A stretch of 64,000 bases of DNA from Gonium pectorale. Its lineage: Eukaryota > Chlorophyta > Chlorophyceae > Chlamydomonadales > Volvocaceae. The translations under genes and the position numbers were made by a program. Location: contig LSYV01000018.1 of the NCBI GenBank assembly GCA_001584585.1, forward strand, positions 823,137 to 887,136, read 5' to 3'. Within the stretch, counting starts at the first letter, position 1; the number at the start of each line of letters is the position of its first letter. Below are positions 34,601-45,200 of the stretch, one piece after another. The notes beneath the pieces were generated by a model. That model had not been told where the DNA came from. It saw nothing but the letters and a program-made list of their open reading frames with translations, and did not search any database.

Positions 34601-37012
34601 TGACTCGCTTGCCCCATCTTGACAGTGTGTGCATAGCGGTGGTCTCCGCGCCCAATGAAGTGGCGCATCTGGCACCAGTCGACCCGGGGCCCAACACCCG
34701 CCCTGCCCCTCTCTCGCCAACCGCTGCCGGCTCCTTGAAGGTGGCCAACTTTGGAGCGCGCACCGGCGGCGAGTGGGTGGACTTGTTTGAGCGACACAAC
34801 AGCGGAACCTACAACAACCAGGTGCCGGCGGGCGTAGCACAATGAGCGTCGGGTGTAGGGATGCGACATGCGAGTGTAGGGATGCGCCGTCAGATAGTCG
34901 GTTGGAGCGCAACCGACTATCTGACGGCGAGAAAGACCGACAGACGAGCTGACGGAGGGCTGACGGAGGGAGGTGGGCGCCGGGAGGCCGTCACAGAGAA
35001 GACACGGTCCTCAGGGCCAGACCCTGGATTGCCTCCGCCTGCTGCCGGGCACCCCCGGCACCGCGCATTGCGATGCGCCCCTGTGCTGTGACTCCCGTGC
35101 CGCTGCCTGCTGACGCCCAACCACCGCCCGCCCCCAACTGCGGCAGTGGATGGTCCTGGACGTGCCCCGGCTGGAAGACGGCCGCCGCACCGGTGTGCTG
35201 TGGGTGCTGGAGCAGGTGCCCGGAGCCGCCATCAGCCGGGACGTCAGCAAGGTGGGGTGGGCGGGTGAGGTGTGCGGAGTGGGACGCCCTTCAAAGCAAA
35301 AGCGTAGTCCTGCGTGGGGTATGGGCTTGCCGCGTGGTATGAAGCTTCGGAGTGGCGCCGCCACCAGCGTTTCAGCGCTGATGTTGTTGAGGCGAGGTTA
35401 CCACGAAGCGGGGCGAGGGGCCCTGGCGCATCTGCTCATGTGGTTAACCTGCCAAGGGCGGGACCACGCCCCTAGTCCCTTGTATAAGTAGTTTGGGGGG
35501 CTGTGCGCGAGGCGGCTGGGCGAAGAGGGGTACGTGCGTCCGCATGCCTCATCATTGGCTCATCCATGTGCTCAACGGGTCGCGGGTTCACGCGGCCCCT
35601 CCCCTCCCGTTCCTCTCACGCATCATCCCGCCCCGTCAGGTGCTGTTGGATCAGGGCTACTGGGCGTCGTACAATGTACCGTACTTCCCGGAGATTTATA
35701 ACATCACCGGTTACCCGCAGCCCAGCATCTACTCTACCTGCCCGCGGGCACGGATATTCAGGTGTGAGGGGCCTTGAGCCATTGGGTCCAGGAGGCCGCC
35801 GCGCTTTCAGCCCGCCTCCGCGGCTGCGCCGAAGCCTCGCAGCCGGACTGGACCCTGACGCTGGTGCTCGGGTACCCGTCGCGCGCCACGTGAAGGTCTG
35901 CTGACGGTCCTGAGTGGCCTCCTCCTGTCCCTCATGCCCCCGTCGCCCCCGCTGATCTCCCTGCGCAGCCGCGAGCAGGGCAGCATCGCCTCCCGCGCCG
36001 ACCTGCAGGCGCTCATGCGGCTCAACCGGTACCAGCACGACCCACTGTCGGGCGGCATGCCCAACGCAGCTATCGCGGCGAGGTGAGGCCGGGCAAGGGC
36101 GAAAGTCGGGGGAGGGTAGATAGATAGATAGATAGGTTACAGGCTCCCCAGAGAGGGGTTGCAGGCCACACGAGCTTATGGGCTCCCGACCCGGGTGCGC
36201 TTTGCGTGACCGGAAATGTGGGCTTGCGTGGCGCAGCGGGGCCGGGGGAGGTGTGGCTATCAGTGGCGGGAAGAGTGCTTTTTGCTGAGTGGCAGTGCCA
36301 CTGCATTGAATTGGCTGCGCGGGCAGCGGGGCACTGCATCGGGTGCACTGCGACGTGCGGATGCTTTGCATTGGTGAGGACAAATCTCTGCTCGGGTGGC
36401 CGACAATGCTGCCACCGAAGCTGGCCTCTGCTGCCGCGCGCGCTGTGCACCTGGTGCCCCCAGGTACGACCTGCCCGCGCTGCCCGGTGAGGACGGCCAG
36501 CCGCGCAACTGGACGCGGAGGGCCTACGGGGCGGTGGACGTCAAGGTGGGGTGAGGGCGGCGAGCGTCCGCGCTTCCCTGTCGCGGGGGCCCCGGCCCGA
36601 GCGCGCCCGTCATGACACCGACTTGGCTCAACCCTGTGGGTACCGCCAGCCGCTTAGGGCTGACTGTTGGTGCCGGTAGCCCGCCATCGCGTACGGATTT
36701 GCGGCGCGGTGCGGTCGTATCTGACCTTCCACCGCTCCCCCTTTGCCGATGCCGCGCCTGCGGCCCCCCCCCCCTCAGCTGGTGGATGCGGAGTCATTCC
36801 GGCAGCGGCGCACCTACGTCATCAACGGGCCCACCTCCGACGACCAGCCGGTTTTCTCCTGGACGGCCGACCCAGCCTTTGCCTCCGTGCGGAGGGAGGG
36901 TCTTCCTGACAGCTTCCATTTCGGTTGGCACGCCTACCAGTCTGTCATGGGGCCGCCTGTGGGGCTGTCGGAAAACCTGGAGGGGCCGGGGCGGCAACGC
37001 CGGCAGCAGTGA
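31684..37012 (+). CDS. Secreted/lysosomal phospholipase B-like Ntn hydrolase
   Basis: Eleven exons: 31684-32192, 32293-32697, 33297-33800, 33917-34006, 34342-34450, 34741-34821, 35147-35251, 35640-35761, 35969-36082, 36464-36545, 36779-37012. Phases agree; 784 residues to TGA. A signal peptide (ALAAGLLLTLCVSAHVL) indicates secretion or vacuolar/lysosomal targeting. Family landmarks in order: GWAWYADTYQDDGWYRLEL, AAGFVEGNLQGSQM, YWSLVGLVAAQFEGLTAGF, LNALGDMYEL, the nucleophile region ELLDCSAMIKI (Cys about residue 376), ASHNTWRSYFEM, VVMETTNGIYNKDLYDLI, RHNSGTYNNQWMVLD, PYFPEIYNITGYP, GSIASRADL and GPTSDDQPVFSW. PLBD proteins are autocatalytically cleaved before that Cys and hydrolyse acyl/amide bonds of phospholipids or related lipids. 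The protein is about 200 residues longer than usual because of three low-complexity inserts: residues about 215-265, a basic stretch before the Cys (KERRRKRRR), and about 70 residues between CSAMIKI and the NTW motif. A second ATG two codons on is possible. Confidence 0.87.
33212..33257 (+). repeat. 12-bp minisatellite
   Basis: Four near-exact copies of cccccctgatag in the intron before exon 3 of the phospholipase B-like gene. Confidence 0.85.
34455..34485 (+). repeat. ggggct short tandem repeat
   Basis: Four to five copies of a ggggct hexamer directly after the exon 5 donor of the phospholipase B-like gene. Confidence 0.75.
34885..34929. repeat. Perfect 20-bp inverted repeat
   Basis: The left arm cgccgtcagatagtcggttg and the right arm (34910-34929) are exact reverse complements around the loop gagcg. 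The hairpin lies in the intron between exons 6 and 7 of the phospholipase B-like gene. Short direct repeats (tgtagggatgcg; ctgacggaggg) sit on either side. Confidence 0.9.
36117..36135. repeat. TAGA microsatellite
   Basis: About five copies of taga just after the exon 9 donor of the phospholipase B-like gene. Confidence 0.85.
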
Positions 37013-40000
37013 GGGGAGCCGGCGGGAGCCGGAGCAGGTGCAGGGTCGAGAGGGGAGGGGCGCGGAAGCACAAGCGGATGTATAGTGGTGGTGCACGCAC
37101 CATTAGGCGGTTCGGAATTGGTTTTGGGCCGTTGAAGCAGATGGGATCATGAATAGCTTAAGATCTGTGTTGCAACCTGGCACGATGGTTATGTCTCAGA
37201 TTCATCGTTTCGTTTCGTTTCGTGGTGGGTGGGGTCTCGGCAGATTGGATTCGATGCTGCGCCAGCTCGCACGAAAGCAGCGCGCAGTGGCGCGATGGTG
37301 GTGTCCAGGGGCGGTGGCGGACACCGTTCATAAAGCGCACACAAAGCACAAGAGACGCGGCCGGGGATGGGTCGCTCGCTCCTTCCAGCATTGGGTAGGG
37401 TGACGACGGTGCCTGCGCATTGCCTGGGCTTTCTGTACAAAGATGTTTCTGGTTATCGTTTTTTAAAGATGTCGCTGCAGTCAGGGAGGAGCCCACACAT
37501 TGCGTGGTGCGGATGTCCCTGCACAGCGCTACCCATGTGCAACGATGGGAAAGGGTACGCATGTTGGTATCCACATGCATAACGTCTCCGCTTTTATCAC
37601 GGAAGTCTGATTGTTGCTTTAATGCTCGCCACTGCCCGCCGCGGGACCTTCGCATGTCGCGGCATTGTGCGAGCCCTGCCAATGTCATACGTTCCCAAGT
37701 GGTGGGTCGCCCATTTGTCTGCACAGGTGGCTCCAATGCCCAACAGCTATGGCGCCCCCCCCGTGCTGTGCAGTTAGTCCGTTGTACGCCGCATGATTTG
37801 CACGTGCTGACATCCAAATATGCTTTTGCCATTGTCTGTGGCGCTCATGAGGGCATGAGTGGGGATTTCGTCATGTCCAGCGGATTCTGTTGGATTGCAG
37901 CAGGGCGCTACTGGTTGCCTTCATCCTGTATGGATAGCCTTTCGCTATGGCACGTGGTACGTTGACAGCAGAAAGCAGTGCAGGGAAGCCACTAGGGTAC
38001 CGTCACGGGGTACCATGGCCGCTATTGTAACCTTTGGTGGGAGACCAACGGAAAGCGACAGGTCGCGGGCGAGTCTCCGTGGCATGCTTCAGTCCATCCG
38101 TTACAGGGCATGCACGCCATGCAGCCCAAACCTTGAGATCGATCAAGGGATGTTGAAAACCTGTCGCCTGTGCGCATGCGGCCTAGCCACGAGCGCCGGA
38201 AGACCTTAGACCGTTGCAAGGCACACAGTAGGTTCTTAATCAGCTCAAACGACCCTCGGGTCGGTCCGCAACCCCAATGCCATACTGGGTGACACGGTCA
38301 GAACCACGTAGACCTCGTGCCGAAAACACCTGCTGACCCCTCTACCTCTACCGACCCTCTCGAGTGGAAGACGACCATGAAACGTTTAGGGGTAGCATGT
38401 GAGCAAGTACAGGGGTGCAGGGGTGCAAGGGTAGTGCAGTTCGAGGGGGCCGGTCCCTTTGGGGGACCCAGGCCATTTCACCTGTAGCAACGGACAAGCG
38501 AATACGCAAGGTGGCTCCTGCTTGCGCGCGATACCCACTCGCAGCACAGAGATCCATAACAAGTGAGTGCGACAGCAATCGCAGCTCCTAACAAAGCACA
38601 GAGAAGCGACTTGCTGCGCAAGGACACTCCAAATGCTTGAACACGCGACTGTGCTGTGCCCCAGTCAGTCATCAGGTATGCGACGGCGGCGCGGCTCTCC
38701 CTTACGCATCAAGCCCCCTCGGCTGTCCGTCGGCCTCCATGCCGTGTCCGCCTCCTGCAGTGCCCAGCCCACCCCTCGACACAGCGGCGCCGGCGCCAGA
38801 CCGTTAGCTCCCAGCTCAGTTCCCTGCGTGCAGGAGCCGTTAGCTGCGGGGCCGCCGCCCCAGCAACGCCCGCTGCGACGCGCCCAAGACTGGAAGGAGG
38901 ACGTGCCTCACCTGATGGCCGCACCTGGGGTGGGCACCCGAGCCACGGGCCGTCCACCACAGGCAGGGTACATTGCAGCTGTCGCGTCACGTCCTGGGTC
39001 ACGTATTACAGGCTGGCTCGTGCTCGAACTGGAGCCCACCCTGCCGCCTCGCCCCGCCTCGCCCCGCCCCACTGCGTGGCACCCCCCCTGCTGCGTCGCA
39101 GACTCTGCTGAGTTGCCATGCATACAGGGCCGCGCCCGACCCGCCGCCAAACCGCAATCGTGCCCGTCCGTACCTCGGCTTGCGTGCTGAGCGACGACCC
39201 TCGCTCGGCCCGCCGTCCTTCCGTCCATGCTTCCGTCCGGCGGTGCGCGCACAGAACAGCCATGACCCGCGTCGCCCCAGCTTCCACGTCGAATCGCCCT
39301 CTGCCGCCTGGTGCATGGGAACCGAGGAGGGGCGACACGCTTGTTGCCATCCGCCACACACCGCATGCCGGACAGGACCCGGGTGACGAGACCTGCTGTG
39401 TCCCATCTGCCCCACCCCAAAAGCCATGGGCTCGTTGCGCAGCGAGCAGCAGCTCGGCACCCCTCAGGCCATGCAGGGCTTTCAATGACAGGCCCCTACG
39501 GTACGGTAGCTAACACGAAATCCCATGTCCTCCCACCTTGTGTGCTTGCGTGGTGCGGCGGCGGCCTGGCAGCGGCTGCTGCGTCGCGCCGGCCGAAAGG
39601 CGGCCCGCCCAGCGCGACGCAGCGGCAGCATGCTGCCCAGTAGGACCAGCTCCGGGCGCGGCCGACCGCAGCACCAATCCAGCGCACTCGCTCGCGCCGC
39701 CGACGGGCGCCCACAACGCCGTGTCTGTGGAGATCTGCTCCGTTGCTCCCAACCAGGGAGCAGCTTGCGCGCCCTCAGGCGCTGGGCGTGAACACAACAC
39801 GCCGATCACGCAAACCCGTCAGCAGGGTGCGTGAATCACCGGCGACCTGGGTAGATCGCTGGTGCCGCACGCAGCAGCATGGTTAGTGCTGCTGCGAAGA
39901 AGCAACCGGGGCCCGCGAACACCGCGGTACCTCGGAAGCGAGCAGATGCCCGGCCACCGCGGACTTGTGCATCAACCGTGAACACACGCGGCCCCGGGGG

Positions 40001-42263
40001 CCCCGCGGGCGCCGGCTCGAGCAACGCCCCATGCTTTGCGGCGGTTGTCTGGCGGGGCCCCGGGGGCGCGACGCGACTGGCAGCACCGCGGTGGCTGCGG
40101 CGGCCTCCACCAAGGGCGTTCTTGGGGCAGTCCCCGCTAGCAGCGGGCAGGCAGGACTGCTGGCGAATTGTGAAGGTGGATTATACGGGAATTGGTCTGT
40201 AGGTAAAAGAGGCAAGGAGGCGGCACAGCAGCGGCGGCAAGCGTTATGCAATTTCCCCACTTCGGCACAGCTTCGACGACGATGAATTTTCGCAGGCGCA
40301 AAGCAGCGCAGACGGCAGCACCAGTACGCTGGGACCTCTGATGTGGGACAGGGCGAGGCGGGGGCGAGCCTGAGCGGATGTGCAGGAAAGGACAAAAGTG
40401 CACTTCATGTGTTTGTGTTGGAGGAGTGCGGCGAGGGGTCCTGTGATCCTGTCACTCAGTCCGACAACGAGGCAAAGCGGGGGCGTCGAGGCAAGGTTAT
40501 CACGGGTTGGACGAGGCCAGCTGCTACTAGATGCTCTACCCTCGGACAAGCCTACAACGTCCGCGTAGAAAGGTCGATTCTCACGTGGCTCCCGCACCTG
40601 TATCATAGGTGCGGCAAGAGCGAGGAGTTGGGTGCCGGGAAGCCAGGAAGGAACACGGGAAGGGAACCAGCTAGACGAAGGGTAATCGCGGGGATAAAAA
40701 CCAAGGCCAGAGGGGAAGGGGAGCTGGCGGATGGATGCGCGACACTCCCAGGGTGGTCGGGTGGTCGGCTGTGGGCGCGCGCCGCGACCCACGGGACGTT
40801 CTGGAAGTATGGCACCCGCCGCCCCGGTAAGCCACATGCTCCCCCGGTCGCAGCTGGCTGCCAATGGAGCGTGCTGCAAACATGTGTCATTGTCCTCGGC
40901 CCCGATAGCTGTCCATTACGCCCGTCAGGCTCCCTGCTGAAGGTGGGGGGCTGTATGCGTACACAGTACCGCAGTACGTTGGGCAGGAAACGCGCCATGC
41001 GGCCCTTACATCGCGACTGCATGTGTTGCTAACAAAGTACGTGCTTGTGTGCATCATCCAAAATAGATAAAGAGAAGAGAATTCCAAGAGAAAACAGGAT
41101 GACGGCCAGCCTCCGAGCCGGCTCAGGCGGTGAGGACTGTCAAGGCCCAGGTCCCACGCCATCTGCATAAAGCCAACGCATGAAGAGGTTCTTCTTCGTT
41201 TCAAGGCCTCCAGTGCGCAGTTTGCCGCAGTACGGCAGCACCAAGCGGCCCTATCCCCAATCACTGACGAGCCGTGATGCAGACGCGACCCGTGCCGAGC
41301 CCCTCCAGGTACGCCGTGTGTATGTACGTATGAGGCACGTTTCGTTTGTCTTCCGCAAGAGGCACAGCACCACTCACACGAGTCAAAACATATGCATCGC
41401 CCACCGATCTGAAGCGCTCCCTCGCGTCACACCACGCAACCCCTCTGGCTCGGCCCCCCTCAATTGCGCTTGCGCCAACACCCCACGCAGGCGGAGGAAC
41501 AGAAACGTGGGACATGGGGCACAAAGAAATGAGCCACAGCTTCCCTCGCTTCAGAGGATGATCCGTTAGTCCGTCCGTCTGTCCCTACGCGTCGCCCCAT
41601 GCTTCCTCTCCCCAGCGCGCGCACGTGCACAACTCTGCGCCTGTGGTGCGAAGGTCCCGCCACAGCGCTGCACTCACGAAACACAAAGACACAGACAAGA
41701 CCCGTATCGGACTCAAACCAACACCCTGGGGTATCCACACAGCGCCTAACGCTCGTCCGCCGCATACGTCCGCCAGATATTGCACGAACTCCTCCTGTCC
41801 TTGTACATCGCAAATCTGCGTCACCTCAGTTGCAATGCTACGGCCATACCGTGCTGGGTCAGCGTGGGACCCTGTCCTCGGCACACACACACAGTGCGCT
41901 CGTCGTCGTTCCTCTCCAACACACACAGTCTGTTCGCTTATAGAACTGTTTTGAGCATATCGAAACGCGTAAATAACACACACACTGTGGTGCAGCGCCG
42001 TGACCCGGGAATGACTAAACAGTGAACCACGGTTACTTGGCAACGACGAGACAGCCGCCACCGTTGGGCGACATGCAAACTGTAAAAGAGCCTGACAGAA
42101 CAGGCGGGACAAGGCTTCGATTCGTACCAAAGAGCCTATTGACGAAACTCGTTGCAAAGCCTCAACTGCACCTCATCTGCCAAGCATGCTGCCAGAAGAG
42201 ACTCTCTGCTCCCCCCCCGAATTTGCGAACATGGTAACTAAGTGGCTGGCGCCGCAAACGGCA
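37013..42263. other. 5.2-kb stretch without a supported gene
   Basis: This lies between the convergent ends of the phospholipase B-like (+) and SAM-domain (-) genes. Several frames of 140-230 codons exist (37420-37965 +, 40343-41032 +, 38908-39420 -, 41585-42157 -). Their composition is Arg/Cys/Ser-rich and irregular and no family motif is visible. The sequence is less GC-rich than the genes. A TGTAA word at 38026-38030 (+) is about 1 kb past the phospholipase stop codon. Long 3' UTRs or a non-coding transcript are possible. Confidence 0.5.
37205..37223. repeat. gtttc microsatellite
   Basis: Iterated cgtttcgtttcgtttcgtgg, downstream of the phospholipase B-like gene. Confidence 0.75.
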
Positions 42264-45200
42264 TCACGCCCGACGTGTGGTGGCCGCAGAGCCACTCTCG
42301 CGAACACGCGCCCTGATCTTACTTTCTATGGCCAACAGCTCAGCCCTCAACGACTCGTGCTTCTCCGCCAGCACGGCGCCGCCGCCATCCGCTGCCGCTA
42401 GACCGGTGACAGTGGCAGAGCCGTCACTGACAGCAAGGCCGTGCTCGCGCAGTGGCTGTAGGTTGGACCCGGGCCGCAGCGTGGACCGCGCAGCAGGCGG
42501 CGCATCGTTGCCACCTCCGCCTCCGCCTCCGCCGGCGGCATGCCCCATCTCGACATCCGTGCCGCTGCCGCTGCCGCTCACTCGCGGGCTGCCGCTGCCG
42601 CGCCGTCCCGCCAGCGCGGAGCGCTTGCGTGCGCCCAGCACCGCCAGCACCTCCTCGTGCAGCGCCACCTCCTCCGCACGCCGCCGCTCCCGCTCCCGCC
42701 CGCGCCCAGCCGCTGCTGCCCCCATTGGTCTCCCGCCGCCGTCAGCGCCGCCAGCTGGGGTGCCCGGTTGCAGCCGCGGCCGCTGCGACCGCTCGCTGCC
42801 GGATCTGGTGTTGTCGCCGTCCGCGGTGAACAAGTCTAGGCTGCGCTTCCGCGGTGCGTCGCCTGCGCCTGCGGTGCTGCCGTTGCTACTGCCGCGGGCG
42901 GCCCCCCTGGCGTCGGGCCCCACCGTCAGGGCAGCCAGCTCCGCCAGCTTGCTGCGGATCCGCGCCTCCACCTCCGCCAGCGCCTCCGCCGCGCCGCCAT
43001 CACCGGCGGTGCTGCCGGTGGCGGAGAGACGGCTGGGGCCGTTGCCCGCACCCCTGATGCCGGCGCTTTGGGCACGCGCCCTGTCGGGCGCTGCGTGGGT
43101 TTCGGGGTGCGGGTGCGCTGCCAGGGCCGCGACCCGGGTGACCAGGTCCCGGTGGAGTTCCTGCAGCTCCTGCCGCTTGCGGTCCATCGCCTGACCGGGG
43201 ACCGCGCGAGGGGCCAGGGGGGTCAGTGGCTTGTAAGGCGATGTGTGGGAGGAAGGGGGGAACGGGTGTCCAGCAAGTGGAGATACATGCCCCGATGGGA
43301 GGGTGGCTGATAGCACCCAGGACAAACGTGCGGATGGGCAAGGGTAAGGAGGACTCAGGCGCCCGCAGCCTAATGCGAAGCGAAAGAGACCAAAAACGCA
43401 GGTTGGAGGGTCTCCTCCGCCTTCAGAGCCACATACGCAGACCACACAAGCCCCGCGTGTCGCGCCTGCCATCGCCATCGCCATCGCCATCGCAACTTGC
43501 TTACCTCCATTCTGCCGCCCAGCCTCCCGGAGCGGGGCCGCCCACCCGGCCCCGCCTGATGCCCCAGCGGCGACGCCGCTCCGCCCCGCAGCCCATCCGC
43601 CGACGCCGCCACCACCAGCGCCGCCGCAGTTGCTGCTGCCGCCGCTGCTCCGCCGGCCAGCCCCTGCTGCGCGCGGCGCCCGAAGGCAGGGGCACTCGCG
43701 TGCACCGACATCCCGTCCACGCCATCCCCGGCGTCCAGCGCACCGTCCTCGCTGGTGGAGGGGTCCGTGATGTGGGACAGGTGGCTCATGATTCGGGACA
43801 CTTGATCCGCGAGCACCTCGAGGTCCAGCTGCCGCCCTGGAGTAGGTCGCGGCGGCCCCGCAGACGTCCCATCCCCTACAGGCTTTCCGCCACCGCCTGC
43901 AGAGGCGCGCTCGCTGTCGCCACCACCGTCGCTGCCGGCGTCGTCATCGCCTGCGCCGACTCCGCTGGCGGTCGGGCTAATGCCCGGAGGTTCACCACGG
44001 ATGACAGCAGACGGGTGCGGACTGCGTGAGGGCCCCGGTGACTCTGGGTGCAGCAACTCCATCACGCCAACCCGGTTGACGCCAGGCCCAGGGGCCAGTC
44101 CCCCGTCTATCGTTATCTGGGCATTGCTACCGCCCGGCGACCCCGTGAAAGGCCTGCTCCGAGTGGGCGGCTGCAGTGGCATTGCAGGCCACAGCGACAT
44201 GCCGCCACCGCCGCCAGCGGCACCACCACCACCACCGCCGCCGCCGCCGCGAGCCCAGTCGTACGGAAGGTACGGCGATGTGCCGTTGCCGGCGTGCACT
44301 ATCTGTACGCGCGGGGGCCGGGCGGCGCCGCCGATGGTCGCCGCCAGCTCGTCCGGCGTGATGTCGGCATCGGTGCTGTCGTCGATGGAGTAGCCGGCAG
44401 TAGCGGCAGCCGCCATTGCGATGGCGGAGGGGTCCACGGCCATGTCCTCGGCGCTGGGCCGCCAGCCAGGCGGCCTGGAGCTGTGCACCGGCGGCGCGCG
44501 GCGGGTGGTAGCTGTGCTGGTTCCCTCAGATGCGACAGTCTCCAGGAGCAGGGATGCGTTGGATGTACAGCCGTCGCCGCGGGAGCCGTTGGCCTCAGCA
44601 AGCGGCGACAGGCGGGAGAAGGGAGACCCGGAAGGGGCGACCGGTGCCGTAGACCCGCTGGCCGCGACGGACCCCTGCGAATCGGGGCCTCCGCCAGCGC
44701 CGGCGCCGCCGGCCCCAGGCTTGCCGCTGACGGGCCGTGAGCCCGAGGTGCCGTTGTTGGATACCCGGCCTCCCGGCTGCGGGAGCTGCGGCATGACGAA
44801 CGGCCAGCCACCGCCGCGGGCTGCCGCCGCGGCAGCGGCGGCGGGGCTGCTTGGGAGGACGTTGTCGGGGTCTCCCGGCCCCGTGCCGGCCCGGCTGCCG
44901 GCGTGGCTGCTGCTGTTCTCGATGCTGGGGGTGGCTGCCCGGTAGCCGCGGCCCCGTATGCAGAGCGCGGAGTCCTGGTCCCAGGGCCCCGGGCGGGGGC
45001 CGACGTCCGGGGTCAGGAGCATCTGGCGCGAGGACCTGCAGAGGTGGCGGCAAGCGGGGTACGGTCACGGGCATGCCCTCGTCACTGACACAGCGTCATA
45101 GCGGAGGTGCACAGGTGCAAGACGGAATGGCTGCTCTTAGTCCGCATGGGGATGATGTAGCCCTTCAACGTAAGACACGATACGCCCCATACAGCACACC

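Noticed and set aside
34629..34740. Earlier acceptor (gacag) for phospholipase exon 6
   Set aside because: It would break frame. The acceptor at 34740 keeps phase 0 and yields the conserved segment leading to NSGTYNNQ.
37420..37965. 181-codon open frame on the plus strand
   Set aside because: No family pattern, no splice context and Cys/Arg/Ser-rich random-like sequence; left unannotated.
40343..41032. 229-codon open frame on the plus strand
   Set aside because: Random-like composition, and no conserved motif or promoter/poly(A) context.
42108..42130. tRNA-like T-loop word (cttcgattcgtacc)
   Set aside because: No matching acceptor, D or anticodon arms could be drawn around it.
41585..42157. 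190-codon open frame on the minus strand downstream of the SAM gene
   Set aside because: A phrase such as QEEFVQYLADVCGG looks protein-like but the flanks do not. It probably lies in the 3' UTR of the SAM-domain gene.
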